Part shown: positions 7,575 through 12,571 of the stretch, one piece after another
Numbering within the stretch: the stretch's first letter is position 1
How the letters are laid out: every line of letters begins with the position of its first letter
Origin: an uncultured Rhodospirillaceae bacterium
Lineage (GTDB): Bacteria; Pseudomonadota; Alphaproteobacteria; Rhodospirillales; UBA2165
Assembly (NCBI GenBank): GCA_913054205.1
Contig: CAJXJM010000030.1
Span: forward strand, 1-12,571
Reading direction: 5' to 3'
Length of the DNA stretch: 12,571 bases
Program-made: the position numbers and the translations under genes
Notes under the pieces: generated by a model
What the model was told of the DNA's origin: nothing
What the model saw: the letters and a program-made list of their open reading frames with translations, nothing else
Database searches by the model: none

Positions 7575-8051
7575 TTATTTGTCTTTGAGAGTGACGAGAT
7601 AGGCCAGTATATCTTCAATGTCCTGAGCCTTGAGAATGGTTTTACCCTTCCATTTTTTCTGAACGCGGTGAAAACCGGATTTCAAATAAAAGGAAGGCAT
7701 AAGGGTGTCTGAATTTAGCGTTTTTGAACTCACCAAACGGAGACGGAGTTCAGCCGGTTTATATCGACTGCCAACGCCTGTTAAATCTGGGCCAATATTG
7801 CCATGATCAGCTTGTTCCGGTGCCGGCATAGTATGGCAGGCCAGGCAATTCCCTCTTTTACGATGGATTGCCGTGGACCGACCTTTTTTTGCATCACCAG
7901 GTTTTCCGGTGAGTGACTTAGGAATGCCATCGCCGACGCGTGCCTTAGCAAGACTGAACTCCGCTGCTTCGGATTGGACCGCAAGTCCGATCAAAAGAGC
8001 CGATCCAACAATGAGGCCAGCGCATGAGGTTATCAAATTGCTGAATTTCAT
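7575..8051 (-). CDS. soxX: SoxX, monoheme c-type cytochrome subunit of SoxAX
   Basis: SoxX is the electron-accepting partner of SoxA. The protein has 158 residues with a Sec signal (cleavage near QSEAAEF) and one heme motif, CLACH (Cys69-His73). NIGPDLTGVGSRY is typical of class I cytochromes. TLMPSF supplies Met118 as the likely second heme ligand. AAGGAG lies ten bases before the start ATG at 8051. This is the first gene of the minus-strand soxXYZAB-V run, so its promoter should lie in 8052-8343, where I could not pick out a convincing -35/-10 pair. Confidence 0.93.
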   Translation of the reverse strand: MKFSNLITSCAGLIVGSALLIGLAVQSEAAEFSLAKARVGDGIPKSLTGKPGDAKKGRSTAIHRKRGNCLACHTMPAPEQADHGNIGPDLTGVGSRYKPAELRLRLVSSKTLNSDTLMPSFYLKSGFHRVQKKWKGKTILKAQDIEDILAYLVTLKDK

Positions 8052-8160
8052 AATGAATAGTCTCCTTAACCTGGTGAAAAGGGGATACCGAAAGTGGTGA
8101 TTCCTCCCCAGGCATTTTCCTTACTAATGACTGAACCCAACTGTTTCATGACGTTTTTAC

Positions 8161-8349
8161 TTGTCGTCGCTAAGTATTTTTATATTTCTAACAAACAACC
8201 TAAATGTGATCTTGGTTCATTTCAACTTAATTGTTTTGAGTCCCGAAGATTGGGACAGCGTGAAGCCAACGCTGATGCCGGGCGCAGAAGTCGCCGCTCC
8301 GTATGAGGCTAAAATGGAAGCTGGCGGTTTCGCCGGCTGCGGTTTGTAA
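8161..8349 (+). pseudogene. Hypothetical gene remnant in the soxT-soxX gap
   Basis: The frame starts at a TTG, and its first 25 or so residues are low-quality hydrophobic sequence. From about 8238 the reading becomes protein-like (LSPEDWDSVKPTLMPGAEV, then EAGGFAGCGL) up to a TAA at 8347-8349. This looks like the last 38 residues of a soluble protein ending in a Cys-containing tail. The front is absent and there is no ribosome binding site. I do not recognise the family. It lies antisense to both neighbours and its stop is inside a large palindrome. The rest of the 327-bp gap (8052-8160) is the soxX leader. Confidence 0.35.
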
Positions 8350-8376
8350 TAAGTGTACCTGGTACACTTATTACAA
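8344..8376. repeat. Perfect 33-bp palindrome between the soxT-like gene and soxX
   Basis: TTGTAATAAGTGTACC (8344-8359), one central T (8360), then GGTACACTTATTACAA (8361-8376) make 16 perfectly matched pairs. It begins two bases after the soxT-like stop codon on the minus strand and covers the stop of the remnant on the plus strand. There is no clear T-run on either side, so a simple Rho-independent terminator is only one reading. A processing or mRNA-stability hairpin, a transcription factor operator or a mobile repeat end are others. Confidence 0.7.
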
Positions 8377-8378
8377 TG

Positions 8379-9482
8379 TTAGCCTCGTGCAAACATTGCT
8401 TTGAGGGCTCCCGAGAAGCTTTCTTCTTCGAGATATTTCAAGCCGTAAATACCACCAATCAAGATCGAGCCAAGCGCAATCAGGGAACCCAAGGCCAAAG
8501 TCGACATGCCGGTAATGCCCTGGCCGATGGTGCAGCCGAGCGCAATGACGCCGCCGCTACCCATCATCGCTGCGCCGATCACGTGGCGGATAAAATCATC
8601 GGCAGTGGTGAAAGATTCGATGCGAAACTCGCCCTTGGCCTTTGCCATCACAAATGAGCCAAAGATCACACCGCCAATCGTTGCAATACCAAAATTTATC
8701 GTCGAACCCGTGAAGGTCATCAAATACTGAATCGCATCACCAGTCGGTGCGACAAAGGTGAAGGAGGCAAGAGGGGTCGGATCGAAGTCATCTTGTCCAA
8801 CCACACCGGTGATATACCAAGCTGCCGGAACTAATATTCCGATAACAACACCGGCTGTTATATCTTTTGGTGAGCCACGAAAGCCCGCGTCTTTAAAACA
8901 AAAAGCCAATAGGCTAAGTGCGATGATGCCGGCGACAATCCAGCGGACTCTTTGTTCGCTTGCGCCAAATAGGCTGGCAAGCAGTTCTGGAATTCCTTGC
9001 GACGAGAACCCTTTAGCTTTGAGATCAATGACCGTCAGCGCTTCCAGTTCAAGACGTGCTGGGCCAATAAAGCCGCGCAACGTCATATAGGCAAAAATGC
9101 CGAGGAACATAAACACAATGAGAGATTTGAGATTACCAGCACCGAGCCGCACGAGCGTTTTATTGCCGCATCCGCCCGCCATGGTCATGCCAAATCCAAA
9201 CAACAAACCACCGATAATTGCTCCCCCCCAGCCTAAATTGGTCGTCAGGTAGATCGCTTTTTTGAGATCAACGATGCCATTTAAATGGAGGAATTGGCTG
9301 AGTATGATCGCGACGGCAATCGCTAATATCCAAGCGCGAAATCTATTCCAATTTCCCATAAAGACGATGTCGGAAAGGGCACCCATCGTGCAAAAACTTG
9401 TGCGCTGGGCGGTTGCGCCAAAGGCAATTCCAATGACAAATCCAAGACCGGCGATTAATACGCCAATCGGTAGTTCATCCAT
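8379..9482 (-). CDS. soxT: YeeE/YedE-family sulfur-compound transporter (SoxT-like)
   Basis: A polytopic inner-membrane protein of 367 residues with about nine to ten hydrophobic helices and the two-repeat layout of the YeeE/YedE (DUF395) family. Family members such as TsuA import thiosulfate through a relay of conserved cysteines. Matching residues here are Cys31 in RTSFCTMGALSD, Cys105 in MTMAGGCGNKTLVRLG and Cys318 in ALGCTIGQGITGMS. In sox clusters such genes are called SoxT and are thought to move thiosulfate or another sulfur species inward, either for assimilation or as a signal. Whether this one does transport or sensing cannot be told from sequence. The start has AAGGGA about ten bases upstream. 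It is transcribed away from soxS, with a repeat-rich shared promoter region between them. Confidence 0.88.
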   Translation of the reverse strand: MDELPIGVLIAGLGFVIGIAFGATAQRTSFCTMGALSDIVFMGNWNRFRAWILAIAVAIILSQFLHLNGIVDLKKAIYLTTNLGWGGAIIGGLLFGFGMTMAGGCGNKTLVRLGAGNLKSLIVFMFLGIFAYMTLRGFIGPARLELEALTVIDLKAKGFSSQGIPELLASLFGASEQRVRWIVAGIIALSLLAFCFKDAGFRGSPKDITAGVVIGILVPAAWYITGVVGQDDFDPTPLASFTFVAPTGDAIQYLMTFTGSTINFGIATIGGVIFGSFVMAKAKGEFRIESFTTADDFIRHVIGAAMMGSGGVIALGCTIGQGITGMSTLALGSLIALGSILIGGIYGLKYLEEESFSGALKAMFARG

Positions 9483-9509
9483 TCTATCAGCATCCCTTAG
9501 ACTGTTAAT

Positions 9510-9559
9510 TTATCGCAGAAAACTAACAAATTATCGCGCCTTTTTGTTGATCTTATCGC
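9510..9559. promoter_or_regulatory. Three phased TTATCGC repeats in the soxT/soxS divergent promoter region
   Basis: Identical 7-mers TTATCGC occur at 9510-9516, 9531-9537 and 9553-9559. Their starts are 21 and 22 bp apart, about two helical turns, so all three face the same side of the DNA. They lie 28-77 bp ahead of the soxT-like start codon and about 115-164 bp ahead of soxS. This is the form expected of an operator bound by a multimeric regulator. No regulator gene is in the window. Confidence 0.4.
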
Positions 9560-9618
9560 TTGGCAAAAGCTCTGCATTCACGTATTTTACAAAAATAATA
9601 TGGCATTTAAAGCGCCTG

Positions 9619-9640
9619 TTCCGCAAGCATTGTTTCGGAA
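9619..9640. promoter_or_regulatory. Interrupted inverted repeat upstream of soxS
   Basis: TTCCG at 9619-9623 and CGGAA at 9636-9640 are perfect reverse complements separated by 12 bases, a spacing suited to a dimeric regulator. It lies 34 bp before the proposed soxS start. The arms are short and chance is possible. Confidence 0.25.
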
Positions 9641-9673
9641 AAACGAAAGTAATTAAAGATCATTTTTGTGTGA

Positions 9674-10057
9674 GTGACATTGGTTTTGTTGAGAAGATTT
9701 TTAACCCTTTGTGTGTTGCTTTTATGCGTCAGCGCGATGCCGTTTGCGGCCCAATCGACCGAGCTTGTAATGATCGAATCTGAAAGCTGCGAATGGTGCG
9801 AAATATGGCATGAACAAATTGGTCCAATTTATCCAAAGACGGCGGAAGGAAAATTTGCGCCCTTGCGGCGCATTGATATCGCCGATGACATGCCAGTCGA
9901 TTTGGCCAAAATTCACCCGGCAAGTTATACGCCGACATTCGTTCTTATGGAGAATGGAAAAGAAGTATCCCGAATTCTTGGATATCCTGGCGAAGCTTTC
10001 TTTTGGGGGCTTCTTGGTGAGGCCTTAAAGAAGGTTGGCTTTAAACCTGAAAGTTAA
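9674..10057 (+). CDS. soxS: SoxS, small periplasmic thioredoxin-like protein
   Basis: A 127-residue protein with a hydrophobic export signal (LLRRFLTLCVLLLCVSAMPFAAQ) followed by a compact thioredoxin fold. The active site is SCEWCEIWHEQIGPIYP with Cys39 and Cys42. Next come FAPLRRIDI, a cis-proline in SYTPTFVLMENG, and RILGYPGEAFFWGLL. This is the SoxS pattern; characterised SoxS reactivates SoxYZ by reducing it, drawing electrons from SoxV. The start is uncertain: GTG 9674 and TTG 9680 are both possible and neither has a strong Shine-Dalgarno sequence. It is divergent from the soxT-like gene and 15 bp ahead of a secreted GlcG-like gene, so the two are probably one transcript. Confidence 0.83.
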   Translation: MTLVLLRRFLTLCVLLLCVSAMPFAAQSTELVMIESESCEWCEIWHEQIGPIYPKTAEGKFAPLRRIDIADDMPVDLAKIHPASYTPTFVLMENGKEVSRILGYPGEAFFWGLLGEALKKVGFKPES

Positions 10058-10072
10058 AAGTTAGGTGAGTTT

Positions 10073-10582
10073 ATGAGTAAATGTATTGTTTCTATAATTG
10101 TGTTTGTTGTCGCGCTCTCCTGGTTTGCGCCGGTTCAAGCGGAAGAACCGCCGCTGGTGTTTTCGCAGAAATCTTTAACGCCGGAAGCTGCCTTAACAGT
10201 TGCAAAGGCGACGCTGGCGGCGTGCCGGAAAGCAGGTTATCAAGCCGCCGTTGCGGTGGTTGACCGCGGCGGCAACATGCAGGTGATGTTGCGAGATCGC
10301 TTTGCCGGCGCTCATACGCCGGAAGTTGCCCGCAAGAAAGCGTGGACGGCTTTAAGTTTTCGCACCAACACCGTGCAAATGTCCGAGAATACGCAAGCTG
10401 GTAAGCCGGCGTCTGGTGTGCGGCATGTTGCAGGGGCGTTAATGCTGGGCGGCGGCGTTATGATCCGTGCCGGCGGTGAACTGATTGGAGCGATTGGCGT
10501 CTCGGGAGCGCCCGGCGGAAAAGCCGACGAAGATTGCGCCGTAAAAGGTCTCGCCTCTATCCAGGATGAACTGGATTTTTAG
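10073..10582 (+). CDS. Secreted GlcG/HbpS-like (DUF336) protein
   Basis: A 169-residue protein with a Sec signal (MSKCIVSIIVFVVALSWF, cleavage near VQAEE) and one GlcG/HbpS domain. Typical features are SLTPEAALTVAKATLAACRK, VAVVDRGGNMQVMLRDRFA, a Lys-Ala-rich helix (ARKKAWTALSF), GGGVMIRAGGELIGAIGVSG and the acidic tail PGGKADEDCAVKGL. Characterised HbpS binds heme and iron outside the cell, while GlcG-like proteins in other loci have unknown or varied roles. Placed 15 bp after soxS with AGGTGAG just before its ATG, it is probably co-expressed with SoxS. A role in heme handling for SoxAX or in oxidative protection is inference only. A terminator follows the gene. Confidence 0.8.
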   Translation: MSKCIVSIIVFVVALSWFAPVQAEEPPLVFSQKSLTPEAALTVAKATLAACRKAGYQAAVAVVDRGGNMQVMLRDRFAGAHTPEVARKKAWTALSFRTNTVQMSENTQAGKPASGVRHVAGALMLGGGVMIRAGGELIGAIGVSGAPGGKADEDCAVKGLASIQDELDF

Positions 10583-10583
10583 C

Positions 10584-10614
10584 AAAAAAAGGCGGCCATT
10601 TCAGCCACCTCTTT
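10584..10614. terminator. Bidirectional intrinsic terminator
   Basis: AGGCGGC (10590-10596), a 7-base loop and GCCACCT (10604-10610) form a 7-bp stem with one C/A mismatch on the plus strand; on the minus strand that position is a G-U pair. The minus-strand copy is followed by seven Ts (10590-10584). The plus-strand copy is followed by CTTTCTT. It therefore ends the minus-strand remnant gene well, and probably the soxS-glcG-like transcript too. Confidence 0.65.
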
Positions 10615-10615
10615 C

Positions 10616-10858
10616 TTAGGAAGATAATATAGGTCTATGGGCGAATGTAGCTCCAACCTTCTTCTTGGCTTTGTGATCTTCAAGCGCCAGAATGCGTTCC
10701 TTCATGGATGATGTGTACATGCCGTCTTCTATGGCCTTGAGTATAGCGTCGATTTTTCGGGTGATGGTGACAACCTGCCATCCCTGAGCTGCAAGTTGAA
10801 GAGCTAGATGACGTCCTATCCCTTTGCCAGCGCCTGTGATCCATGCAATTTTACTCAT
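10616..10858 (-). pseudogene. Chimeric remnant: SDR N-terminus fused to a serine-recombinase-like segment
   Basis: The 80-residue frame starts as a short-chain dehydrogenase: MSKIAWITGAGKGIGRHLAL has the TGxxxGxG cofactor loop and runs to about residue 35 (VVTITRK). From there SDR similarity stops. The next 30 residues (IDAILKAIEDGMYTSSMKER, then ALEDHKAK) instead resemble the helical region of large serine recombinases. The rest of the SDR, including the catalytic Ser-Tyr-Lys, is absent, so no dehydrogenase activity is expected. Its ATG overlaps the stop of the upstream DUF6134-like fragment as ATGA, which points to an old two-gene operon. The SDR part is secure; the recombinase assignment is by recall of the family pattern and less sure. 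Confidence 0.6.
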
Positions 10859-11082
10859 TTCAAGTATGGACCTTGTTTGGGCTCAACCCCGGATAAGCCG
10901 CATCGAATGCATTCATATTCAATCTTTGATCCATCACGCCCCAGAAATTGCATCTTAACCCACCTTCCATGTGAATCGTACCAAACCTGGGTTACAAAAT
11001 CACCGGAATATGCATATTTTTTCGCCGCGATATCTTTTCCTTCGGCCCGGTAATCCACATGCACACAAGATGACCGCCTCAA
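10855..11082 (-). pseudogene. C-terminal fragment resembling DUF6134
   Basis: Read from a TTG at 11082 this gives 75 residues. The informative part is DYRAEGKDIAAKKYAYSG, VTQVWYDSHGRWVKMQF and YECIRCGLSG. This alternation of short beta strands ending in a CxxCG pair matches what I recall of the end of DUF6134 proteins, whose function is unknown. Full proteins are longer with an export signal; neither the front nor a signal is present, and no other frame upstream supplies it. The TTG is therefore probably not a real start. The stop overlaps the next gene's ATG. Confidence 0.5.
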
Positions 11083-11085
11083 TAG

Positions 11086-11110
11086 ATTTCACATAAAGCT
11101 AAGGTGAAAT
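11086..11110. promoter_or_regulatory. Inverted repeat ATTTCAC-N11-GTGAAAT
   Basis: ATTTCAC at 11086-11092 and GTGAAAT at 11104-11110 are perfect reverse complements with 11 bases between. They lie in an AT-rich 91-bp spacer just upstream of the DUF6134-like fragment. It could be an operator or a weak hairpin. Nothing else in the spacer is recognisable. Confidence 0.25.
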
Positions 11111-11173
11111 TATTGAAATTCAAAGTTTAAAAATATATCACAAATCACAGTGGAGCGTTGGAAAATACTACTC

Positions 11174-11293
11174 TTAGACATCCACCCAATCGTCGCCTTG
11201 TTTAAGGCGGTGGCCGATTGTGTTGGCTTGACCGACAGCTTGGCCGCTGGCTTCGATGACAACATCGAAGGTCTTTACGTCTCCGTCATTCAT
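11174..11293 (-). CDS. Small 39-residue protein downstream of the VOC gene
   Basis: ATG at 11293 opens a 39-codon frame to TAA at 11174. AGGA lies seven bases upstream, a good ribosome binding site. The start is 14 bp after the VOC gene stop, so the two should be translated from one message. The product begins MNDGDVKTFDVVIEASGQAV and ends LKQGDDWVDV. It is acidic and soluble, with no signal or membrane segment. I do not recognise the family. It may be a true small protein, or the first part of a longer gene cut short by a frameshift. Confidence 0.45.
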   Translation of the reverse strand: MNDGDVKTFDVVIEASGQAVGQANTIGHRLKQGDDWVDV

Positions 11294-11307
11294 AAATAAA
11301 TCCTAGG

Positions 11308-11787
11308 TTAGTCTGTCGGGCGTTCGTAGTTTTTGGCCATATGCCCGCGGCCTTTTTGGTTGCCTTGCTCGAAAATTCTGGTATATCCACCTTTTGGATT
11401 GCTGAGAATTTCCCAACAATTACCATCGACATCCCAAAAGTAAAAACTATAGGTGCCGTGTTGCTGTTTGGGTTTAGAGATTCTTTTCAATCCCCATTTT
11501 TCGGCCTGCTCGACGGCAATTTTATGCGCCGCATCAACTTCTTCGTCGGTTGTTACGTCGAGGCCATTGTGGAACAGGAAATTCATTTCAGTATCGTGCT
11601 TTTTTTGTTCAACGACGGCGTAAACGTGATTGCCTCCCAGCCGTATCATTAAAGAAATTTCACTGGTCCGCACGACTTCGAGACCAAAAAATTCAGTGTA
11701 GAATTTTCGGGTCGCCTCGAGATCTTTTGCGATCAACGTGCCGTGCGATAAAAAATTAAGATTAAGTGCCGGTGAGGGTGTGTCCAT
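11308..11787 (-). CDS. VOC-family (glyoxalase/dioxygenase superfamily) protein
   Basis: A 159-residue protein with two beta-alpha-beta-beta-beta modules of the vicinal oxygen chelate fold. Candidate metal ligands are His15 in FLSHGTLIAKDLEATRKFY, His73 in MNFLFHNGLDV and Glu126 in YFWDVDGNCWEIL. These enzymes bind a divalent metal and include glyoxalases, extradiol dioxygenases and resistance proteins; the substrate cannot be inferred here. I choose ATG 11787 over ATG 11793 because GGGAG at 11799-11795 sits seven bases from the former and only one from the latter. That Shine-Dalgarno overlaps the stop codon of the upstream VOC remnant, so the two were translationally adjacent. A 39-codon frame follows it. 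Confidence 0.8.
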   Translation of the reverse strand: MDTPSPALNLNFLSHGTLIAKDLEATRKFYTEFFGLEVVRTSEISLMIRLGGNHVYAVVEQKKHDTEMNFLFHNGLDVTTDEEVDAAHKIAVEQAEKWGLKRISKPKQQHGTYSFYFWDVDGNCWEILSNPKGGYTRIFEQGNQKGRGHMAKNYERPTD

Positions 11788-11798
11788 CTTCATTCTCC

Positions 11799-12020
11799 CT
11801 ATTTTGCTTTACGTGACGGTGTTGGCGCCTTGAATTCCCGTGTCTTCCACTTCTCCGTCATTATGCCCTCATCGACGCAATATTCCAAGGCATCGCCCAT
11901 CGGAGATTGAAAATACCAGAAATACGCCGAGGAGATATACGGGGGCAGGACCGGAGTGCTTGGCTTGTCTGGGCGACATGGTTCGTGTTGAGTGTTATCT
12001 ATAGCACGATTAAGCGTTCG
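11799..12020 (-). pseudogene. C-terminal remnant of a second VOC-family protein
   Basis: This minus-strand frame is open from 12020 (just after a TAG) to TAG at 11801-11799. It has no start codon before the middle. It contains PPYISSAYFWYFQSPMGDAL and EYCVDEGIMTEKWKTREF, the last strand pair of a VOC domain with the expected metal-binding Glu in ALEYC. The N-terminal two thirds are absent and were not found in other frames upstream. The stop runs directly into the Shine-Dalgarno of the intact VOC gene, so this was the first gene of a VOC pair. It has too few in-frame starts for a gene caller to report. Confidence 0.55.
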
Positions 12021-12159
12021 CTATTCAAGACTTCCAAATCGGAATTGTAGAAAACCAACCGACTTTTCGATTAATAACCTATCTCCACCAAATGCATTGT
12101 TTTGTCCTTCTTTCTCAATAAACTACCGGCTCAATAACAAGAGAATTTTAGGGGTAGTT

Positions 12160-12571
12160 ATGGATTTAGGCATTCAAGGAAAACGCGCGCTTTTATTGGC
12201 CGCAAGCAGTGGATTAGGTTTTGCATCAGCGCTGGCATTGTCGCGTGAAGGCGTCGAGATTGTTGTTTCAAGCTCGAGCCTGGAACGGGCAGAAGCTGCG
12301 GCTGCAAAAATCTCCGAAAAAACCGGCAATAAGGCCGTAGGTTTACTCGGCGATTTATCAAACCCGGAGAACATGGATAAACTGGCTGAGGAAGCAAAAG
12401 CTGCGCTCGGCGGTGATATTGATATTCTTTTTTTAAATCATGGTGGTCCGCCCTTGCAAAAGGCGCTTGAAGTCAGCCAGGAAAATCTCGCCGAACAGGT
12501 CAATATGATGGTGATCAGCCAGGTGCGGATTGTTCAGACCCTCATCCCGGCGATGATCGAGAATAAATGGG
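12160..12571 (+). CDS. Short-chain dehydrogenase/reductase (SDR), partial at window end
   Basis: ATG 12160, with GGGG five bases upstream, opens a frame that runs off the window after 137 codons. MDLGIQGKRALLLAASSGLG holds the glycine-rich cofactor loop, here AASSGLG in place of TGxxxGIG. GLLGDLSNPENM carries the Asp of strand four. LFLNHGGPPLQKAL replaces the usual NNAG motif, as in one group of FabG-like oxidoreductases. The catalytic Ser-Tyr-Lys would lie beyond the window. NAD(P)-dependent oxidation or reduction of a hydroxyl or keto group is expected; the substrate is unknown. It is divergent from the VOC remnant, with a 139-bp gap that shows no clear features. Confidence 0.85.
   Translation, partial: MDLGIQGKRALLLAASSGLGFASALALSREGVEIVVSSSSLERAEAAAAKISEKTGNKAVGLLGDLSNPENMDKLAEEAKAALGGDIDILFLNHGGPPLQKALEVSQENLAEQVNMMVISQVRIVQTLIPAMIENKW

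Noticed and set aside
8376..9783. Several plus-strand open frames across the soxT-like gene and its upstream region (for example 8376-8657, 8758-9090, 9262-9783)
   Set aside because: They lie antisense to a clear YeeE/YedE coding sequence and overlap the soxS start. Their translations have no domain-like pattern.
10808..11053. Plus-strand 81-codon frame over the SDR/DUF6134 remnants
   Set aside because: The minus-strand reading has clear SDR and CxxCG motifs; the plus-strand product has none.
12158..12397. Minus-strand frames at the right edge
   Set aside because: They are antisense to the SDR gene, whose cofactor loop and NHGG motif are clear.
1..12571. tRNA, rRNA, CRISPR arrays, attachment sites or a replication origin
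   Set aside because: I looked for cloverleaf-like stretches, regularly spaced repeats with spacers, and integrase/att structures. None was found apart from the short repeats listed.

Overview
The window is a piece of a proteobacterial chromosome, most likely alphaproteobacterial, of moderate GC. Its core, about 1.2-10.6 kb, is a Sox (thiosulfate/sulfide oxidation) gene cluster. Gene remnants and a truncated insertion sequence flank it. The lineage guess rests on the SoxXYZAB order, a SoxA with two CxxCH heme sites, and the neighbours (an IS30 transposase and a fragment resembling DUF6134). No single gene fixes the taxon.

Left edge (1-1237): the last 25 codons of a membrane protein, then a short noncoding stretch with a nested palindromic repeat. 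Next come an IS30-family transposase truncated at both ends and a 69-codon open frame that begins inside the transposase remnant. Plus-strand sox genes (1238-3281): soxF, a Tat-exported sulfide dehydrogenase flavoprotein, and soxW, an exported CPYC thioredoxin. Minus-strand sox operon, read from 8051 down to 3278: soxX, soxY, soxZ, soxA, soxB, ccdA/soxV. soxW and ccdA converge and their stop codons overlap in a TTAA. A hairpin with a T-run lies between soxA and soxB on the coding strand, so soxB-ccdA may be expressed at a different level from soxXYZA.

Upstream of soxX is a 327-bp gap that holds a gene remnant on the other strand and a perfect 33-bp palindrome. It is followed by a minus-strand YeeE/YedE sulfur transporter (soxT-like). 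Divergent from the transporter are soxS (small periplasmic thioredoxin, CEWC) and a secreted GlcG/HbpS-like protein. The 191-bp divergent promoter region carries three TTATCGC repeats spaced 21 and 22 bp apart.

How the parts fit: SoxAX attaches thiosulfate to the C-terminal Cys of SoxY in SoxYZ, and SoxB hydrolyses off sulfate. The SoxT-like protein probably moves sulfur compounds across the inner membrane. CcdA with SoxW and SoxS supplies reducing power to the periplasm. SoxF with an unseen cytochrome would oxidise sulfide. soxCD, soxE and a soxR regulator are not in the window.

Right edge (10.6-12.57 kb): a shared terminator, then a minus-strand patchwork. It contains an SDR N-terminus fused to a serine-recombinase-like segment, a DUF6134-like C-terminal fragment, a 39-codon small gene, an intact VOC protein and the C-terminal remnant of a second VOC protein. 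A plus-strand SDR runs off the window end. No tRNA, rRNA or CRISPR was seen. The best candidates for something undescribed are the phased repeats in the soxT/soxS promoter region, the intra-operon terminator, the secreted GlcG-like partner of SoxS, and the small gene after the VOC gene.
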